A stretch of 64,000 bases of DNA from contig CAXSBZ010000006.1 in the NCBI GenBank assembly GCA_964236465.1, positions 1 through 64,000 on the forward strand, given 5' to 3'. This document shows, one piece after another, positions 32,239-41,188 of this stretch (positions are counted from its first letter, which is position 1; every line of letters begins with the position of its first letter). Below the pieces are notes generated by a model. It was not told the origin of the DNA. It worked only from the letters and a program-made list of their open reading frames with translations, and did not search any database. The stretch is from Mucilaginibacter_A sp964236465. GTDB taxonomy: Bacteria; Bacteroidota; Bacteroidia; Sphingobacteriales; Sphingobacteriaceae. Position numbers and translations under genes: made by a program.

Positions 32239-32826
32239 ATGCACAAAACCCGTTTAGAAGCTTTTTCCGATGGCGTAATGGCGATCATTATTACCATTAT
32301 GGTTTTGGAATTGAAAGTTCCGCATGGCGATAGTTTGGATAAAATTTTGAATTTGCTGCCCTTGTTCCTAAGTTACATCCTGAGCTTTGTTTACGTTGGT
32401 ATTTATTGGAACAACCATCACCACATGTTTTTTGCGGTTGATCAAATCAATGGCAAAGTGCTTTGGGCAAACCTGCATTTGTTGTTCTGGCTGTCGCTGG
32501 TTCCGTTTGCAACCGGCTGGATGGGCGAAAATCATTTTACCCGATGGCCGGTTGTATTATATGGCTTTATTTTGCTGATGAACGGAGCTGCCTACTCTAT
32601 TTTAGCTTCAGTTTTGATGAAGCAGGCCGGCAAATATTCCAAACTTGCCAAAGCATTTGGAAAAGATTGGAAAGGCAAAGTATCGGTTTTGCTTTATTTG
32701 CTGGCTATCGGCCTGGCGTTTTTCAACACAAAACTAAGTTTGACCATTTATTCGGCAGTTGCTTTATTATGGTTTATCCCTGATCCGAGAATTGAAAAAA
32801 CTTTGCTCGACCATAAAACGGATTGA
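32239..32826 (+). CDS. TMEM175/DUF1211 family channel-like membrane protein
   Basis: The 195-residue protein has about six membrane segments. The N-terminal LEAFSDGVMAIIITIMVLEL is the conserved FSDG motif of TMEM175, a tetrameric potassium-channel family without a classic selectivity filter; the bacterial members are called DUF1211. YWNNHHHMF following the second segment is also typical. It probably forms a K+ or H+ leak path in the inner membrane. It is monocistronic. Confidence 0.88.
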   Translation: MHKTRLEAFSDGVMAIIITIMVLELKVPHGDSLDKILNLLPLFLSYILSFVYVGIYWNNHHHMFFAVDQINGKVLWANLHLLFWLSLVPFATGWMGENHFTRWPVVLYGFILLMNGAAYSILASVLMKQAGKYSKLAKAFGKDWKGKVSVLLYLLAIGLAFFNTKLSLTIYSAVALLWFIPDPRIEKTLLDHKTD

Positions 32827-32835
32827 TAACCGAGG

Positions 32836-34092
32836 CTAAATCCTCCTTTTAAGCGTTAGTAAAATTTTAGCAATGTTTTGGTTGCGCATCACTTCCAATA
32901 AAAGTGTGCGGTCATTTTTGGAGCGAAAAATCTCATCGATTTCCTGCATAGTCATATGGCCGACTTCTTTAAAATTGATCGCTATAATTTCATCATTTTT
33001 TTCGATGCCCAACAAATCTGCTGCCGAACCCGGCTCTACCCGGCACACAATGATGCGGCGAAACTGATCACCAGCGGCATAATATTCCATGCCGCTCATA
33101 TCATGTTCAAAAGGTTGTTTGAAATTATAATTTGGTTTGAGGTACAAATAACCCTGCTGATAATCAAACCAGATGACAAACCGCTTCAGCAGGTCAATAC
33201 CGATGCTGCCGTCGCGTTTGGTATCCATCAGCTTATCTAGGGCACTGCCGGAATTCGGGAAGGCCGTAATCACCTGGCTAAACTGGTAATTTCCTATTTC
33301 CATGGTATTTACACGGCTCATAAACCCGCTGATCGGCCCGCCCAAACCCATACCGAGATTGGCCGCAGCAAGGTATTTTTCGGGCATTTTGCCGGCATTG
33401 TTCCAACCGTTTTCGATTGACAAGGGATGGCCTGCACCCAAATCTACCAGTAGTTTTACCGGCATGGCAGCACCAACCATAAAATCAACATTGGCATGGA
33501 GATAAGGCTTTTTATCTTCAATCAGAAGCGGAATCCGGGTTGCTTTTCGCAAAAAAGGCAATTTTTTAGGGCTAAAAACAGTAAGGCTGCTATCCGCAAA
33601 ATTCACTTTCACCGGAAAACTGCTGAAAAAATCATAACCGATCAAACTATGTATTTGCATTCCGGCAAAAGCAGAAAGATCAAGCACGTCTGTGGCAAGA
33701 ATGGCCGCAGACGTATGCTCGCTCTCCACCCCTTTTATCTTAATTTTCAGCTCCGGCACCATCCAGGCATCCAAATCTGTTCCTTCGCCCAAACCAATTA
33801 CTTTTACTTTCTTTTTGTATTTAAAGTTGATCGAATCCAGCAGCAATGGATCGGTGATGAGCATAATGCCGCAACCGGTATCCAAAATAAAATTATACGG
33901 TCTATGCTGGTTGATCTGCAATTGCACAATCAGCATATTCCTGACCAAACGGAACGGTATGACGGCTTTAGAACGGTTGCTGGTAATGGTAAAACCCTGA
34001 GAATGAACAGATAAAGGAATTGCCGTCAGCCAAAAAACAGCCAACAACAAAACATACCTGCAAAGGTGATGCTGCAACCGGGAAACGCGCAC
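32836..34092 (-). CDS. retropepsin-like aspartyl protease with PDZ domain
   Basis: The 418-residue secreted protein has a signal peptide (YVLLLAVFWLTAIPLSVHSQ) and two retropepsin-like halves: YNFILDTGCGIMLI with the D-T-G catalytic triad and KLLVDLGAGHPLSI with a D-L-G variant. The C-terminal ~90 residues form a PDZ domain (EPGSAADLLGIEKNDEIIAI). Such Bacteroidota proteins are presumed periplasmic or surface aspartyl peptidases; substrate unknown. The degenerate second motif suggests it may act as a dimer or be weak. DM25 copy inside at 33560. Confidence 0.85.
   Translation of the reverse strand: MRVSRLQHHLCRYVLLLAVFWLTAIPLSVHSQGFTITSNRSKAVIPFRLVRNMLIVQLQINQHRPYNFILDTGCGIMLITDPLLLDSINFKYKKKVKVIGLGEGTDLDAWMVPELKIKIKGVESEHTSAAILATDVLDLSAFAGMQIHSLIGYDFFSSFPVKVNFADSSLTVFSPKKLPFLRKATRIPLLIEDKKPYLHANVDFMVGAAMPVKLLVDLGAGHPLSIENGWNNAGKMPEKYLAAANLGMGLGGPISGFMSRVNTMEIGNYQFSQVITAFPNSGSALDKLMDTKRDGSIGIDLLKRFVIWFDYQQGYLYLKPNYNFKQPFEHDMSGMEYYAAGDQFRRIIVCRVEPGSAADLLGIEKNDEIIAINFKEVGHMTMQEIDEIFRSKNDRTLLLEVMRNQNIAKILLTLKRRI
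33560..33585 (+). repeat. DM25-like copy, AC form, inside protease gene
   Basis: AATTTTTTAGGG then CTAAAAACAGTAA; left half matches, last base differs from the consensus. Confidence 0.5.
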
Positions 34093-34137
34093 TGTATTGA
34101 TTTTTTAGGTTGAGTAAAGTTACCTAAAATATTACCA

Positions 34138-34162
34138 ATACTGTTTTTATCAATGTAAAATT
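34138..34162 (-). repeat. DM25 copy, AC form, intergenic
   Basis: ATACTGTTTTTATC then AATGTAAAATT, between the divergent protease and aldo/keto reductase genes. Confidence 0.88.
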
Positions 34163-34259
34163 GGTATCGGAAAACGGAGAACTTCTCCATATAATTTTGC
34201 TTCCTGATTATTGATAAACAGATCCCCCGGTTGCGTGTTAAACTCAAAAAAACATCAAC

Positions 34260-35213
34260 ATGAAAAAAAATAGTTTAGGATCATCCGGAATTGAAGTGCC
34301 TGCTTTTGCTTTTGGCGGAAACGTTTTCGGCTGGACGATTGATGAAAATACATCTTTCCAGTTATTGGATGGATTGATGGATGCCGATTTAAATTTTATT
34401 GATACGGCAGATGTTTACTCTAAATGGGTGCCGGGAAACCAGGGCGGCGAATCTGAAACCATCATCGGCAACTGGCTGAAAAAAACCGGTGGCCGGGATA
34501 AAGTTGTCATCGCCACAAAAGTTGGTATGGAAATGGGCCAGCATAAACAAGGCTTGTCAAAGTCCTGGATCAAGCAGGCTGTAGAAGATTCTTTGCGCCG
34601 TTTGCAAACGGATTATATCGATCTGTATCAATCACACAAAGACGACGCTGATACGCCGATGGAAGAAACGCTTTCGGCTTATCAGGAATTGGTAAATGAA
34701 GGGAAAGTACGAATTATCGGCACCTCCAACATGAGTGCACAACGCATTGCTGTAGCTTTAAAAACGAGCAAAGAACATGGTTTCCCGGCTTATCAAACTG
34801 TGCAGCCGCAATACAATTTGTATGATCGTGAAGATTATGAAAAAGAATTGGAACCGCTTTGCCATGAAAATAATTTGGGTGTGATCAGTTATTCTTCTTT
34901 AGCCAATGGTTTTTTGACCGGCAAATACCGCTCGGAAGCGGATCTGTCTAAAAGCCAGCGCGGCCGCGGTGTCAGTAAATATCTGAACGACCGCGGTTTC
35001 AAAATCCTGAAAGTTTTGGACGAAGTTTCCTATCAGCTAAGCACCACGCCTGCCGCGGTTTCCCTGGCTTGGTTGATGAACCGGCCGGGTATCACGGCAC
35101 CAATTGCCAGTGCCACCAGTTTGGAGCAGCTGAAAGATATTATAGCAGCAACAGAACTCAATTTAAATGCAGATTATATTCATCAGTTGAATGAGGCAAG
35201 TGCCTGGGAATAA
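34260..35213 (+). CDS. aldo/keto reductase
   Basis: The 317-residue NADPH-dependent oxidoreductase has the AKR barrel. The active-site pieces are LNFIDTADVYSKW (Asp and Tyr), VIATKVGMEMG (Lys) and YQSHKDDADTP (His), with the C-terminal cofactor block ITAPIASATSLEQL. It resembles the YajO/Tas-type reductases acting on aldehydes or sugar-derived carbonyls. It is a single gene with a terminator 20 bases after the stop. Confidence 0.93.
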   Translation: MKKNSLGSSGIEVPAFAFGGNVFGWTIDENTSFQLLDGLMDADLNFIDTADVYSKWVPGNQGGESETIIGNWLKKTGGRDKVVIATKVGMEMGQHKQGLSKSWIKQAVEDSLRRLQTDYIDLYQSHKDDADTPMEETLSAYQELVNEGKVRIIGTSNMSAQRIAVALKTSKEHGFPAYQTVQPQYNLYDREDYEKELEPLCHENNLGVISYSSLANGFLTGKYRSEADLSKSQRGRGVSKYLNDRGFKILKVLDEVSYQLSTTPAAVSLAWLMNRPGITAPIASATSLEQLKDIIAATELNLNADYIHQLNEASAWE

Positions 35214-35227
35214 ACAATATATTCCCA

Positions 35228-35264
35228 TAAAAAAAGCTGCCTCGATGTGAGGCAGCTTTTTTTA
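35228..35264 (+). terminator. Terminator of the aldo/keto reductase gene
   Basis: AAAAAAAGCTGCCTC / GAGGCAGCTTTTTTT stem around GATGT. Confidence 0.93.
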
Positions 35265-35303
35265 TGCGTGAAAATTTATATTGATAACAAAAGGAAAATC
35301 AGC

Positions 35304-35813
35304 TTAATATCTTCCGCGGTCATCATGCCAGTTGCGGTTATCATGGTCATAATGGTTTTGATCACGGCGGTCAAAATGTTCATCATTTCTGCCATAATTA
35401 CCTCTGCCTTGCGGGCCGTCAAACCGTTGGTTTCGGTAATCGCGATAATCGCGGGCAGCATATTGCGGCCCGTTAAAATGATTGCGGTAATAGTCGTTTC
35501 TTAAATAAGGGCGCGGCTCATTGATTGCATAATGGCGCATCCGGCTGTAATCATAACCTTCAAAACGGCCTGCCAAACGCGGACTGCCAATCCAGCGGCC
35601 TTGATCCTGATAATAGTAAACATGCTCTGGCACAGAGTAGTACGCTTCGGCATCAGGCAAATAATAATAATCGTCTTCAACCGGCGGCGGTGCTGGTGCA
35701 TAAATCGGGCGCGGGCCCAAATTGATATTCAAATGAACGCCAATCTGCGCATCTGCAGTTTTCACAAAAAAACTACTGGTTATTAAGGCTGATAAAAAAA
35801 TTAACTTTTTCAT
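35304..35813 (-). CDS. secreted low-complexity Tyr/Arg/Asp-rich protein
   Basis: The 169-residue product has a signal peptide (MKKLIFLSALITSSFFVKTA) cut before DAQIG, a short Pro-rich stretch and then about 110 residues dominated by Tyr, Arg, Asp, Asn and His (RDYRDYRNQRFDGPQG, DEHFDRRDQNHYDHDNR). No enzymatic motif is seen. The opening GVHLNINLGPRPIY is common in Bacteroidota secreted proteins. It may be a periplasmic or surface adhesive or metal-binding protein. It is convergent with the aldo/keto reductase gene. Confidence 0.7.
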   Translation of the reverse strand: MKKLIFLSALITSSFFVKTADAQIGVHLNINLGPRPIYAPAPPPVEDDYYYLPDAEAYYSVPEHVYYYQDQGRWIGSPRLAGRFEGYDYSRMRHYAINEPRPYLRNDYYRNHFNGPQYAARDYRDYRNQRFDGPQGRGNYGRNDEHFDRRDQNHYDHDNRNWHDDRGRY

Positions 35814-35866
35814 GTTTCGGTTGGTTTATACATTTCAGACGATCATTTTCCCGAGAAGTTTAATCA

Positions 35867-35920
35867 AATTTTAGGTCGATAAAAGAAGTATGTCGATGCT
35901 TCTTTTATCGATCTAAAATT
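35867..35920. repeat. Head-to-head DM25 pair, near-perfect palindrome
   Basis: A forward GA-form copy (35867-35891, GATAAAAGAAGTAT) and a reverse copy (35896-35920, ATGCTTCTTTTATC) are separated by four bases. The right copy's AATT end merges with the stop of the methyltransferase gene (35919). Confidence 0.9.
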
Positions 35921-36551
35921 ATACTTGCTTGCAGTAAACCTGCGAAATAATAAATCCTTTGTAAAAAGTTTTTGTCGCCCGCAAAGCATAATTTTCTTTA
36001 TCAAAATAAGGTTTCATGCTGATGAGTTTGTTGGTTTCCACGCTGCAAAGCCAGCCAAAAAATACGTACATAGTTTGCAGGATAAGTTTTTGCCAGATGC
36101 CCGCCCGGTTTTTTTCTACCTGAAAATCACAAAGCAGCCACAAGCCACCAGGTTTTAACCTTTGATGCAGCTGCTTGAAAACAGAATGAACACGCTTCTC
36201 CGAAAAATTATCAAACAAAAAAGGCGTTAAAATCACGTCAAACTGCTGATCGATCACGTAATCTTCAATCGCTGAATGCACGAATTTCACTTCGTTTTGC
36301 CCGCAGTTTCTTTGTTTGGATAAGCGCATCATCTTCGCAGAAATCTCTACATAAATAATTTTTAATGAAGCGGATTGCAATGCCGCAATTTCTTCCAAAA
36401 TCCAGCCCGTGCCGCCGCCAACTAGTAGTACGCTTTTCTCCGCAGCAATATTTTCAACTAAAAAACGCTGCGCCCGAACCAGCGCGTTCCCAAAAACCAA
36501 CCGCGACAACCCATCGTAAAACCAGGCAGCGGCATCGTAATTATTTGGCAT
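35919..36551 (-). CDS. class I SAM-dependent methyltransferase
   Basis: The 210-residue protein (ATG at 36551, MPNNYDAAAWFYDGLSRLVF) has the Rossmann-like motif I SVLLVGGGTGWILEEI, motif II with YVEISAKMM and VILTPFLFDNFSE before LKPGGLWLLCDF. This resembles small-molecule methyltransferases of the UbiE/biotin-BioC group found in Sphingobacteriaceae. The substrate is not known. Its TAA stop is provided by the TAATTTTA end of a DM25 pair. Confidence 0.8.
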   Translation of the reverse strand: MPNNYDAAAWFYDGLSRLVFGNALVRAQRFLVENIAAEKSVLLVGGGTGWILEEIAALQSASLKIIYVEISAKMMRLSKQRNCGQNEVKFVHSAIEDYVIDQQFDVILTPFLFDNFSEKRVHSVFKQLHQRLKPGGLWLLCDFQVEKNRAGIWQKLILQTMYVFFGWLCSVETNKLISMKPYFDKENYALRATKTFYKGFIISQVYCKQV

Positions 36552-36600
36552 ATTTGCAGTTTTAAAAGTTTGAATTAGGTTCAGCAAAAATTAAAATAAC

Positions 36601-36624
36601 ATGCTTCTTTTATCGGATAAAAAT
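36601..36624 (-). repeat. DM25 copy, GA form, intergenic
   Basis: ATGCTTCTTTTATC then GGATAAAAAT, between the divergent methyltransferase and GT39 genes. Confidence 0.88.
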
Positions 36625-36651
36625 CATCATTTCGTGCCGCATGTTTAGCTT

Positions 36652-38292
36652 ATGCTTGTAAATTTTAAAAAAAGTTCGCCCTGGCTGCTGGTTTTACTTT
36701 TGGCAATTGCAGTCCAATTATCCGGCATCAACGTTTCGTTTTTTACGGATGATCCTGGATTGTACGGATCTATCGCCAAAAATATGGTACTGCGCGGCAA
36801 CTACTGGGAACTGATTTCTTATGAGAAAGACTGGCTCGATAAACCGCATTTTCCGTTTTGGATGGCTGCCCTAAGTTTCAAAATCTTCGGCATTGCTACC
36901 TGGACTTATAAGTTGCCGGCGTTGCTGTTTTTCCTGCTGTCAGTAGTTTACACGTATCTATTCGCCCAAAAAAACTACAATCAAAAAACTGCTGTGATGG
37001 CCGTTTTGATCCTGCTTACGGCACAACATATTTTCATGTCCAACTCGGATGTCCGCGCCGAACCTTACCTCATGGCTTTGATTATCGGCAGCGTTTATCA
37101 TTTTTTTTTGCTGGAAAAAAGGTTCAGTTGGCTGGATTTATTGCTGGCAACCTTATTTGCCGGTTGTGCAGTGATGACGAAAGGCGTTTTTGCATTGATC
37201 CCGATTGGTGCGGCTTTGCTGGGCGAACTGGTTTTTAAAAAGCATTACGCCGAAATTTTTCGCTGGAAATGGCTGCTGGCTTTAGTGCTGACGGCCATTT
37301 TCATCCTGCCCGAAATCTACAGTTTGTATGTTCAGTTTGATAGCCAGCCGCAGAAATCCACGTTTCAAACCGGGCATTTTTCCGGCATCCGCTGGTTTTT
37401 GTGGGATAGCCAGTTTGGCCGTTTCATCAATTCCGGGCCGATCACGCGGAAGCAGGGAAGTTTGTTTTTTTACGTCCACACACTCATTTGGGCTTTTGCA
37501 CCCTGGTTTTTTATGCTAATGTATGCTGTTTTTATCACCCTAAAAAAAGCCTGGCAAAAACAGCAAACCGAATATTACAGCCTTTGCGGCGCACTAAGCA
37601 TGTGGCTAATTTTCTCGCTTTCGGGTTTCCAGCTGCCGTTCTACACCAATATTATTTTTCCGTTTTTTGCCATCATCACAGCTTCGGTTTGGGCCGAAAT
37701 AATTTCTAAAAGAGCCATTCAGTATTTCAAGGTCATTCAATATTTGCAAGTTACCGTTTTGCTGCTGGCTATTTTGGTTTTTAATTATTTTTTGAATCCG
37801 GGGAAACCGATTTTGTTTTCGATTGAAATACTGGGTTTGATTTTGCTGATTTTTTATTTGTACAAAAAAACTTCCGGCCAGGCATTTGTTTTTTTGCTTT
37901 CCTGCTCGACGGTTATTTTCGTCAACTTCTATTTAAACACTATTTTTTATCCTTTGCTTACCAGTTACAAAGCGGATGTGCAGGCACCAAAATTTATCAA
38001 CCAAAACTTCCCCCAAAAACCAGTTTTTGTGGTGGATAGTTTGAATAATGCTTTTCAGTTTTACTGCCATCAGCCGGTGCAATTGCTATCAAAAGCCGAG
38101 TTGAAAAATCCGTTATTAACCCGGAAAATAATTTATACCGATGAAAATAACCTGAAAAAATTGCAGCAAAACCATCCGGTAATCATCTTACAAACTTTTG
38201 AAAACTATCCAAACGAAAGTATTTTAAAAAATTTTATCTGGTATAAAAAACGCGCCGAAACCTTGGATAAATACTATTTGATCCGATATTAA
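36652..38292 (+). CDS. GT39/ArnT-like glycosyltransferase, multi-pass
   Basis: The 546-residue inner-membrane protein has about eleven membrane segments and the GT-C fold. The catalytic loop is near residue 25-60: SFFTDDPGLYGSIAKNMVL, followed by WLDKPHFPFWMAAL, the D-x-x/E-D-type motif and KPP-like loop of protein-mannosyl/lipid-A arabinosyl transferases. It uses a polyprenyl-phosphate sugar and acts on the periplasmic side, likely on lipid A or a glycoprotein. YAVFITLKKA overlaps a DM25 copy. Confidence 0.87.
   Translation: MLVNFKKSSPWLLVLLLAIAVQLSGINVSFFTDDPGLYGSIAKNMVLRGNYWELISYEKDWLDKPHFPFWMAALSFKIFGIATWTYKLPALLFFLLSVVYTYLFAQKNYNQKTAVMAVLILLTAQHIFMSNSDVRAEPYLMALIIGSVYHFFLLEKRFSWLDLLLATLFAGCAVMTKGVFALIPIGAALLGELVFKKHYAEIFRWKWLLALVLTAIFILPEIYSLYVQFDSQPQKSTFQTGHFSGIRWFLWDSQFGRFINSGPITRKQGSLFFYVHTLIWAFAPWFFMLMYAVFITLKKAWQKQQTEYYSLCGALSMWLIFSLSGFQLPFYTNIIFPFFAIITASVWAEIISKRAIQYFKVIQYLQVTVLLLAILVFNYFLNPGKPILFSIEILGLILLIFYLYKKTSGQAFVFLLSCSTVIFVNFYLNTIFYPLLTSYKADVQAPKFINQNFPQKPVFVVDSLNNAFQFYCHQPVQLLSKAELKNPLLTRKIIYTDENNLKKLQQNHPVIILQTFENYPNESILKNFIWYKKRAETLDKYYLIRY
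37523..37547 (-). repeat. DM25 copy, AC form, inside GT39 gene
   Basis: ATGCTGTTTTTATC then ACCCTAAAAAA, encoding YAVFITLKKA at a membrane-helix end. Confidence 0.7.
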
Positions 38293-38305
38293 AGCTGTTA
38301 AACTG

Positions 38306-38330
38306 ATACTGTTTTTATCGGCATAAAATT
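38306..38330 (-). repeat. DM25 copy, AC form, between tail-to-tail genes
   Basis: ATACTGTTTTTATC then GGCATAAAATT, 13 bases after the GT39 stop and abutting the copper-ATPase stop (38329). Confidence 0.88.
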
Positions 38331-40569
38331 AAGCTTTCCATTTGATTAACAGACTGTTGATTACCACTGAAACAGAACTCAAAGCCATGGCCGCACCGGC
38401 AAACATAGGATTGAGCTGAATGCCCCAAACCGGAATCAGCACGCCAGCCGCCACCGGAACCATGATGATATTATAAATAAAAGCCCAAAAAAGGTTTTGG
38501 CGAATGGTGCGAATGGTTTGTGCCGATAAATGAAAAACCTGCGGAAGCAACGAAATATTGGACGAAACGAGCGTAACCCGGGCCGCTTCCATCGCGATAT
38601 CAGAACCCAAACCCATCGCCACCGAAACATCTGCCGTGGCCAAAGCTTCTGCATCATTGATGCCATCGCCAGCCATGGCAACAGTTTTTCCCTGCTGCTG
38701 CAATTTCCTGATCTGCTGCGCTTTGCCGGAAGGTGAAATCCCGGCAATTACATTTTCGATTCCCACTTTTGCAGCTACATAATTGGCTGTAGCAGAAGCA
38801 TCTCCGCTGAGCATCCAAACTTCTTTTCCTGCTTTTTTAAGCTTGGCAATGGTTTCAGCAGCATCCAAACGGATTTCATCTGCAACCGTTAAAACGGCCA
38901 GCAACATTCCTTTTCCGGCAAAATAAATCAAAGTTTCTGCGGAGTTTGGTTTTGGGAAATTTTCAGTTTCAGCAGATTGCAAACCTGCTTCTTTAAGCAC
39001 CCAATCTGGTTTGCCGATCCAGTAATTTTGGTTTTGATACAGCACTTCAACCCCAGCACCGGTAATACTTTCAAAATTTGTAAGGGGTTGTGCCAATACT
39101 TCTTTTAGCACTAAAAAATCTGTAACGGCAGTTGCCAGCGGATGCTCAGATTGTTGCTCAGCAGAAAGTAAAACACCTGATAAAACTTGTAATTTATTGA
39201 TTGTCAAATTTTTATTCCAATTTAAAGAATTTAGTTTTGGTTTTCCTTCGGTAATGGTTCCTGTTTTATCCAGCACCACGGTGTCCACTTTGTAAGCCTT
39301 TTCCAGGGTTTCTGCATCTCGGATCAGGATCCCTTTTTCGGCAGCTTTGCCTACGCCAACCATAATCGCCGTTGGTGTGGCCAGGCCCAAAGCGCAAGGA
39401 CAAGCCACGATCAGCACGGTAACAAAGCTCAATAAACCCTGGCTGAATGCCTGGTTTCCCCCAAAAATAAACCAAGCCGCAGCACTAATCAAAGCGATCA
39501 GCATAATTACCGGCACAAAAACAGCAGCAATCCGATCGGCCAATTTTTGCAGTTTGGCTTTAGAGCCTTGTGCATTTTGTACTGCTTTGATCATTTTGGC
39601 AAGCAAAGTTTCGTTACCGGTTTTCTTGGTTTTCAGCACAAAACTTCCTTTCTGGTTGATGGTTCCGGCAAAAACTTCATCGCCAGTTTTTCGGGAAACA
39701 GCCATCGGTTCGCCCGTCATTAAAGATTCGTCGATAAAAGAAGCACCTTGAATAATTTCTCCATCCACCGGAATCCGCTCGCCAGGTTTGATGCGGAGCA
39801 GATCTTCAACTGAAATCAAATTAATATCCGTAGCGGTTTCAACATCATTTTTAATTAGCCAAACCGTTTTTACCTGCAAACCCATTAGTTTTTTGATCGA
39901 AGCTGAAGTGCCCAATTTTGCCCGTTCTTCCAGCAGTTTTCCAATCAAAATAAACGTGATTACCACTGCCGCCGCTTCAAAATAAACATGCGGAACGATG
40001 CCGCGCTGCAACCAAAAACCCGGATTTATAGTGTTAAACAGACTAAAAAGATAAGCTACGCCGGTACTGATGGCCACCAGCGAATCCATATTGGCGCGAC
40101 CATGAACGGCTTGTTTCCAAGCATTTACAAAAAACCGTTTCCCAAAAACGAACAAGATAACAGATGTCAGCACCAGCATCATCCAGTTGGCCGCTTGCCA
40201 ATTCATGAAAATCATGCCGATCAGTACCACCGGAACCGTTAGCAATACAGCTCCCAAAGTTTGTTTTTTAAGTTGAGACAGGGCAATTTGCTGCTGCTGT
40301 TCCTGCTGATCAAAGGCGTTATCATCGGCCACAATCAAATCAAAACCTACTTGTTGGATGGCTTTCTGGATTTGCGCCTGATCGGTTTGCTGCGGATTGA
40401 AATGAATATCCAAGGCCTGCGTGGCAAAATTAACGCTGGCCTGCTGCACGCCCGGCATGGCAGCCGCAATGGTTTCTACGCTCATGGCGCAGGAGGCACA
40501 GCTCATGCCGGTGACGGGATATATTTTATGGAGAGTGGTTGGTTGCACGATGCTTCTTTTATCGTACAA
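38329..40569 (-). CDS. copper-type P1B ATPase
   Basis: The 746-residue transporter has one N-terminal heavy-metal domain with C24 and C27 (GMSCASCAMS), eight membrane segments, the TGE actuator loop (SLMTGEPMA), the metal-binding CPCALGLATPTA in helix 6, DKTGTITEG with the phosphorylated Asp and the GDGINDAEAL hinge. C-P-C and the single HMA identify a Cu(I) exporter or importer of the CopA type. The first residues MYDKRSIVQP are encoded by a DM25 copy; a GTG eight codons in could also start it. No metal-regulator gene is adjacent. Confidence 0.94.
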   Translation of the reverse strand: MYDKRSIVQPTTLHKIYPVTGMSCASCAMSVETIAAAMPGVQQASVNFATQALDIHFNPQQTDQAQIQKAIQQVGFDLIVADDNAFDQQEQQQQIALSQLKKQTLGAVLLTVPVVLIGMIFMNWQAANWMMLVLTSVILFVFGKRFFVNAWKQAVHGRANMDSLVAISTGVAYLFSLFNTINPGFWLQRGIVPHVYFEAAAVVITFILIGKLLEERAKLGTSASIKKLMGLQVKTVWLIKNDVETATDINLISVEDLLRIKPGERIPVDGEIIQGASFIDESLMTGEPMAVSRKTGDEVFAGTINQKGSFVLKTKKTGNETLLAKMIKAVQNAQGSKAKLQKLADRIAAVFVPVIMLIALISAAAWFIFGGNQAFSQGLLSFVTVLIVACPCALGLATPTAIMVGVGKAAEKGILIRDAETLEKAYKVDTVVLDKTGTITEGKPKLNSLNWNKNLTINKLQVLSGVLLSAEQQSEHPLATAVTDFLVLKEVLAQPLTNFESITGAGVEVLYQNQNYWIGKPDWVLKEAGLQSAETENFPKPNSAETLIYFAGKGMLLAVLTVADEIRLDAAETIAKLKKAGKEVWMLSGDASATANYVAAKVGIENVIAGISPSGKAQQIRKLQQQGKTVAMAGDGINDAEALATADVSVAMGLGSDIAMEAARVTLVSSNISLLPQVFHLSAQTIRTIRQNLFWAFIYNIIMVPVAAGVLIPVWGIQLNPMFAGAAMALSSVSVVINSLLIKWKA
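39096..39120 (-). repeat. DM25-like copy, GA form, inside P-type ATPase gene
   Basis: ATACTTCTTTTAGC then ACTAAAAAATC, encoding FLVLKEVLAQ. Confidence 0.5.
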
Positions 40570-40573
40570 AAAT
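40550..40573 (-). repeat. DM25 copy, GA form, over the ATPase start
   Basis: ATGCTTCTTTTATC then GTACAAAAAT; on the minus strand it encodes YDKRSI, the first residues after Met. Confidence 0.85.
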
Positions 40574-40695
40574 AAGAATCGATTTTGGGGAAAGATTTAC
40601 AGGATTTTAGTTTGTTTTTATAAGATTTCGAGATGACAGCCGTAGTTAAAACAAGGTTTTGAAAGATGCACTTTTAGTAAAAACCTTTTATATCA

Positions 40696-40725
40696 TTGTT
40701 AAACAAACTAACATTTGTATATTCG
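40696..40725 (+). promoter_or_regulatory. Possible promoter of the 40760 gene pair
   Basis: TTG (40696-40698) followed after 19 bases by TATATTCG (40718-40725), a near match to TAnnTTTG, 34 bases before the start codon. Confidence 0.5.
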
Positions 40726-40759
40726 TTAATACTTCAAAAATCAAAATAAATTAACCAAG

Positions 40760-41188
40760 ATGAGTTCAATTGTTGAAAGAAACTTTTATAAATTACAATC
40801 AAGAACTACGCATGTTATTATCGAACAAAAAGTATTACTTTCTGAACAACAGCAGGTGAATAATTTTTTGGATAGAATTAATTCTGCCAAGTCTGATCAT
40901 GTTCATCTTATAGCAGACTATAAAACTGCTATTGAATGGGTAGTATCTTTTCTTGAAAACTCAAAAACAAAAGAGGAGCTTATTACAGTTGCAGAGGCGA
41001 TTCATAACTTAGTTTCTACAACCAAAAGAATGATTAAGTTGTTGGGCGAAGGCAAAACAAAAAATTCTTACAACAGCGAAATTAAAATTTATAAAGTCTT
41101 GTTGAATGACATTAATGATATTTTAGAGGATATTAATAACAGGATTACCGACGATGCTGAAATGGCAAATTTATTAGATAGCCTTTAG
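40760..41188 (+). CDS. hypothetical protein, 142 aa, first of a two-gene module
   Basis: The product is soluble, helical and Lys/Glu/Ile-rich, with no signal or membrane segment (start MSSIVERNFYKLQSRTTHVI; also VSFLENSKTKEELITVAEAI). No family is recognised. Its TAG stop shares one base with the GTG start of the next gene (TAGTG), so translation is coupled. Order and size would suit an antitoxin or immunity partner of the downstream RelE-like protein, but this is inference. Codon use is AT-rich. Confidence 0.6.
   Translation: MSSIVERNFYKLQSRTTHVIIEQKVLLSEQQQVNNFLDRINSAKSDHVHLIADYKTAIEWVVSFLENSKTKEELITVAEAIHNLVSTTKRMIKLLGEGKTKNSYNSEIKIYKVLLNDINDILEDINNRITDDAEMANLLDSL

Noticed and set aside
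34026..34247. 73-residue frame between the protease and the aldo/keto reductase
   Set aside because: Overlaps the protease start and a DM25 copy; no family features.
39726..39747. GATAAAAGAAGCAC within the copper ATPase
   Set aside because: It encodes the conserved GASFIDESLMTGE loop of P-type ATPases, so the similarity to DM25 follows from the protein sequence and lacks the left half.
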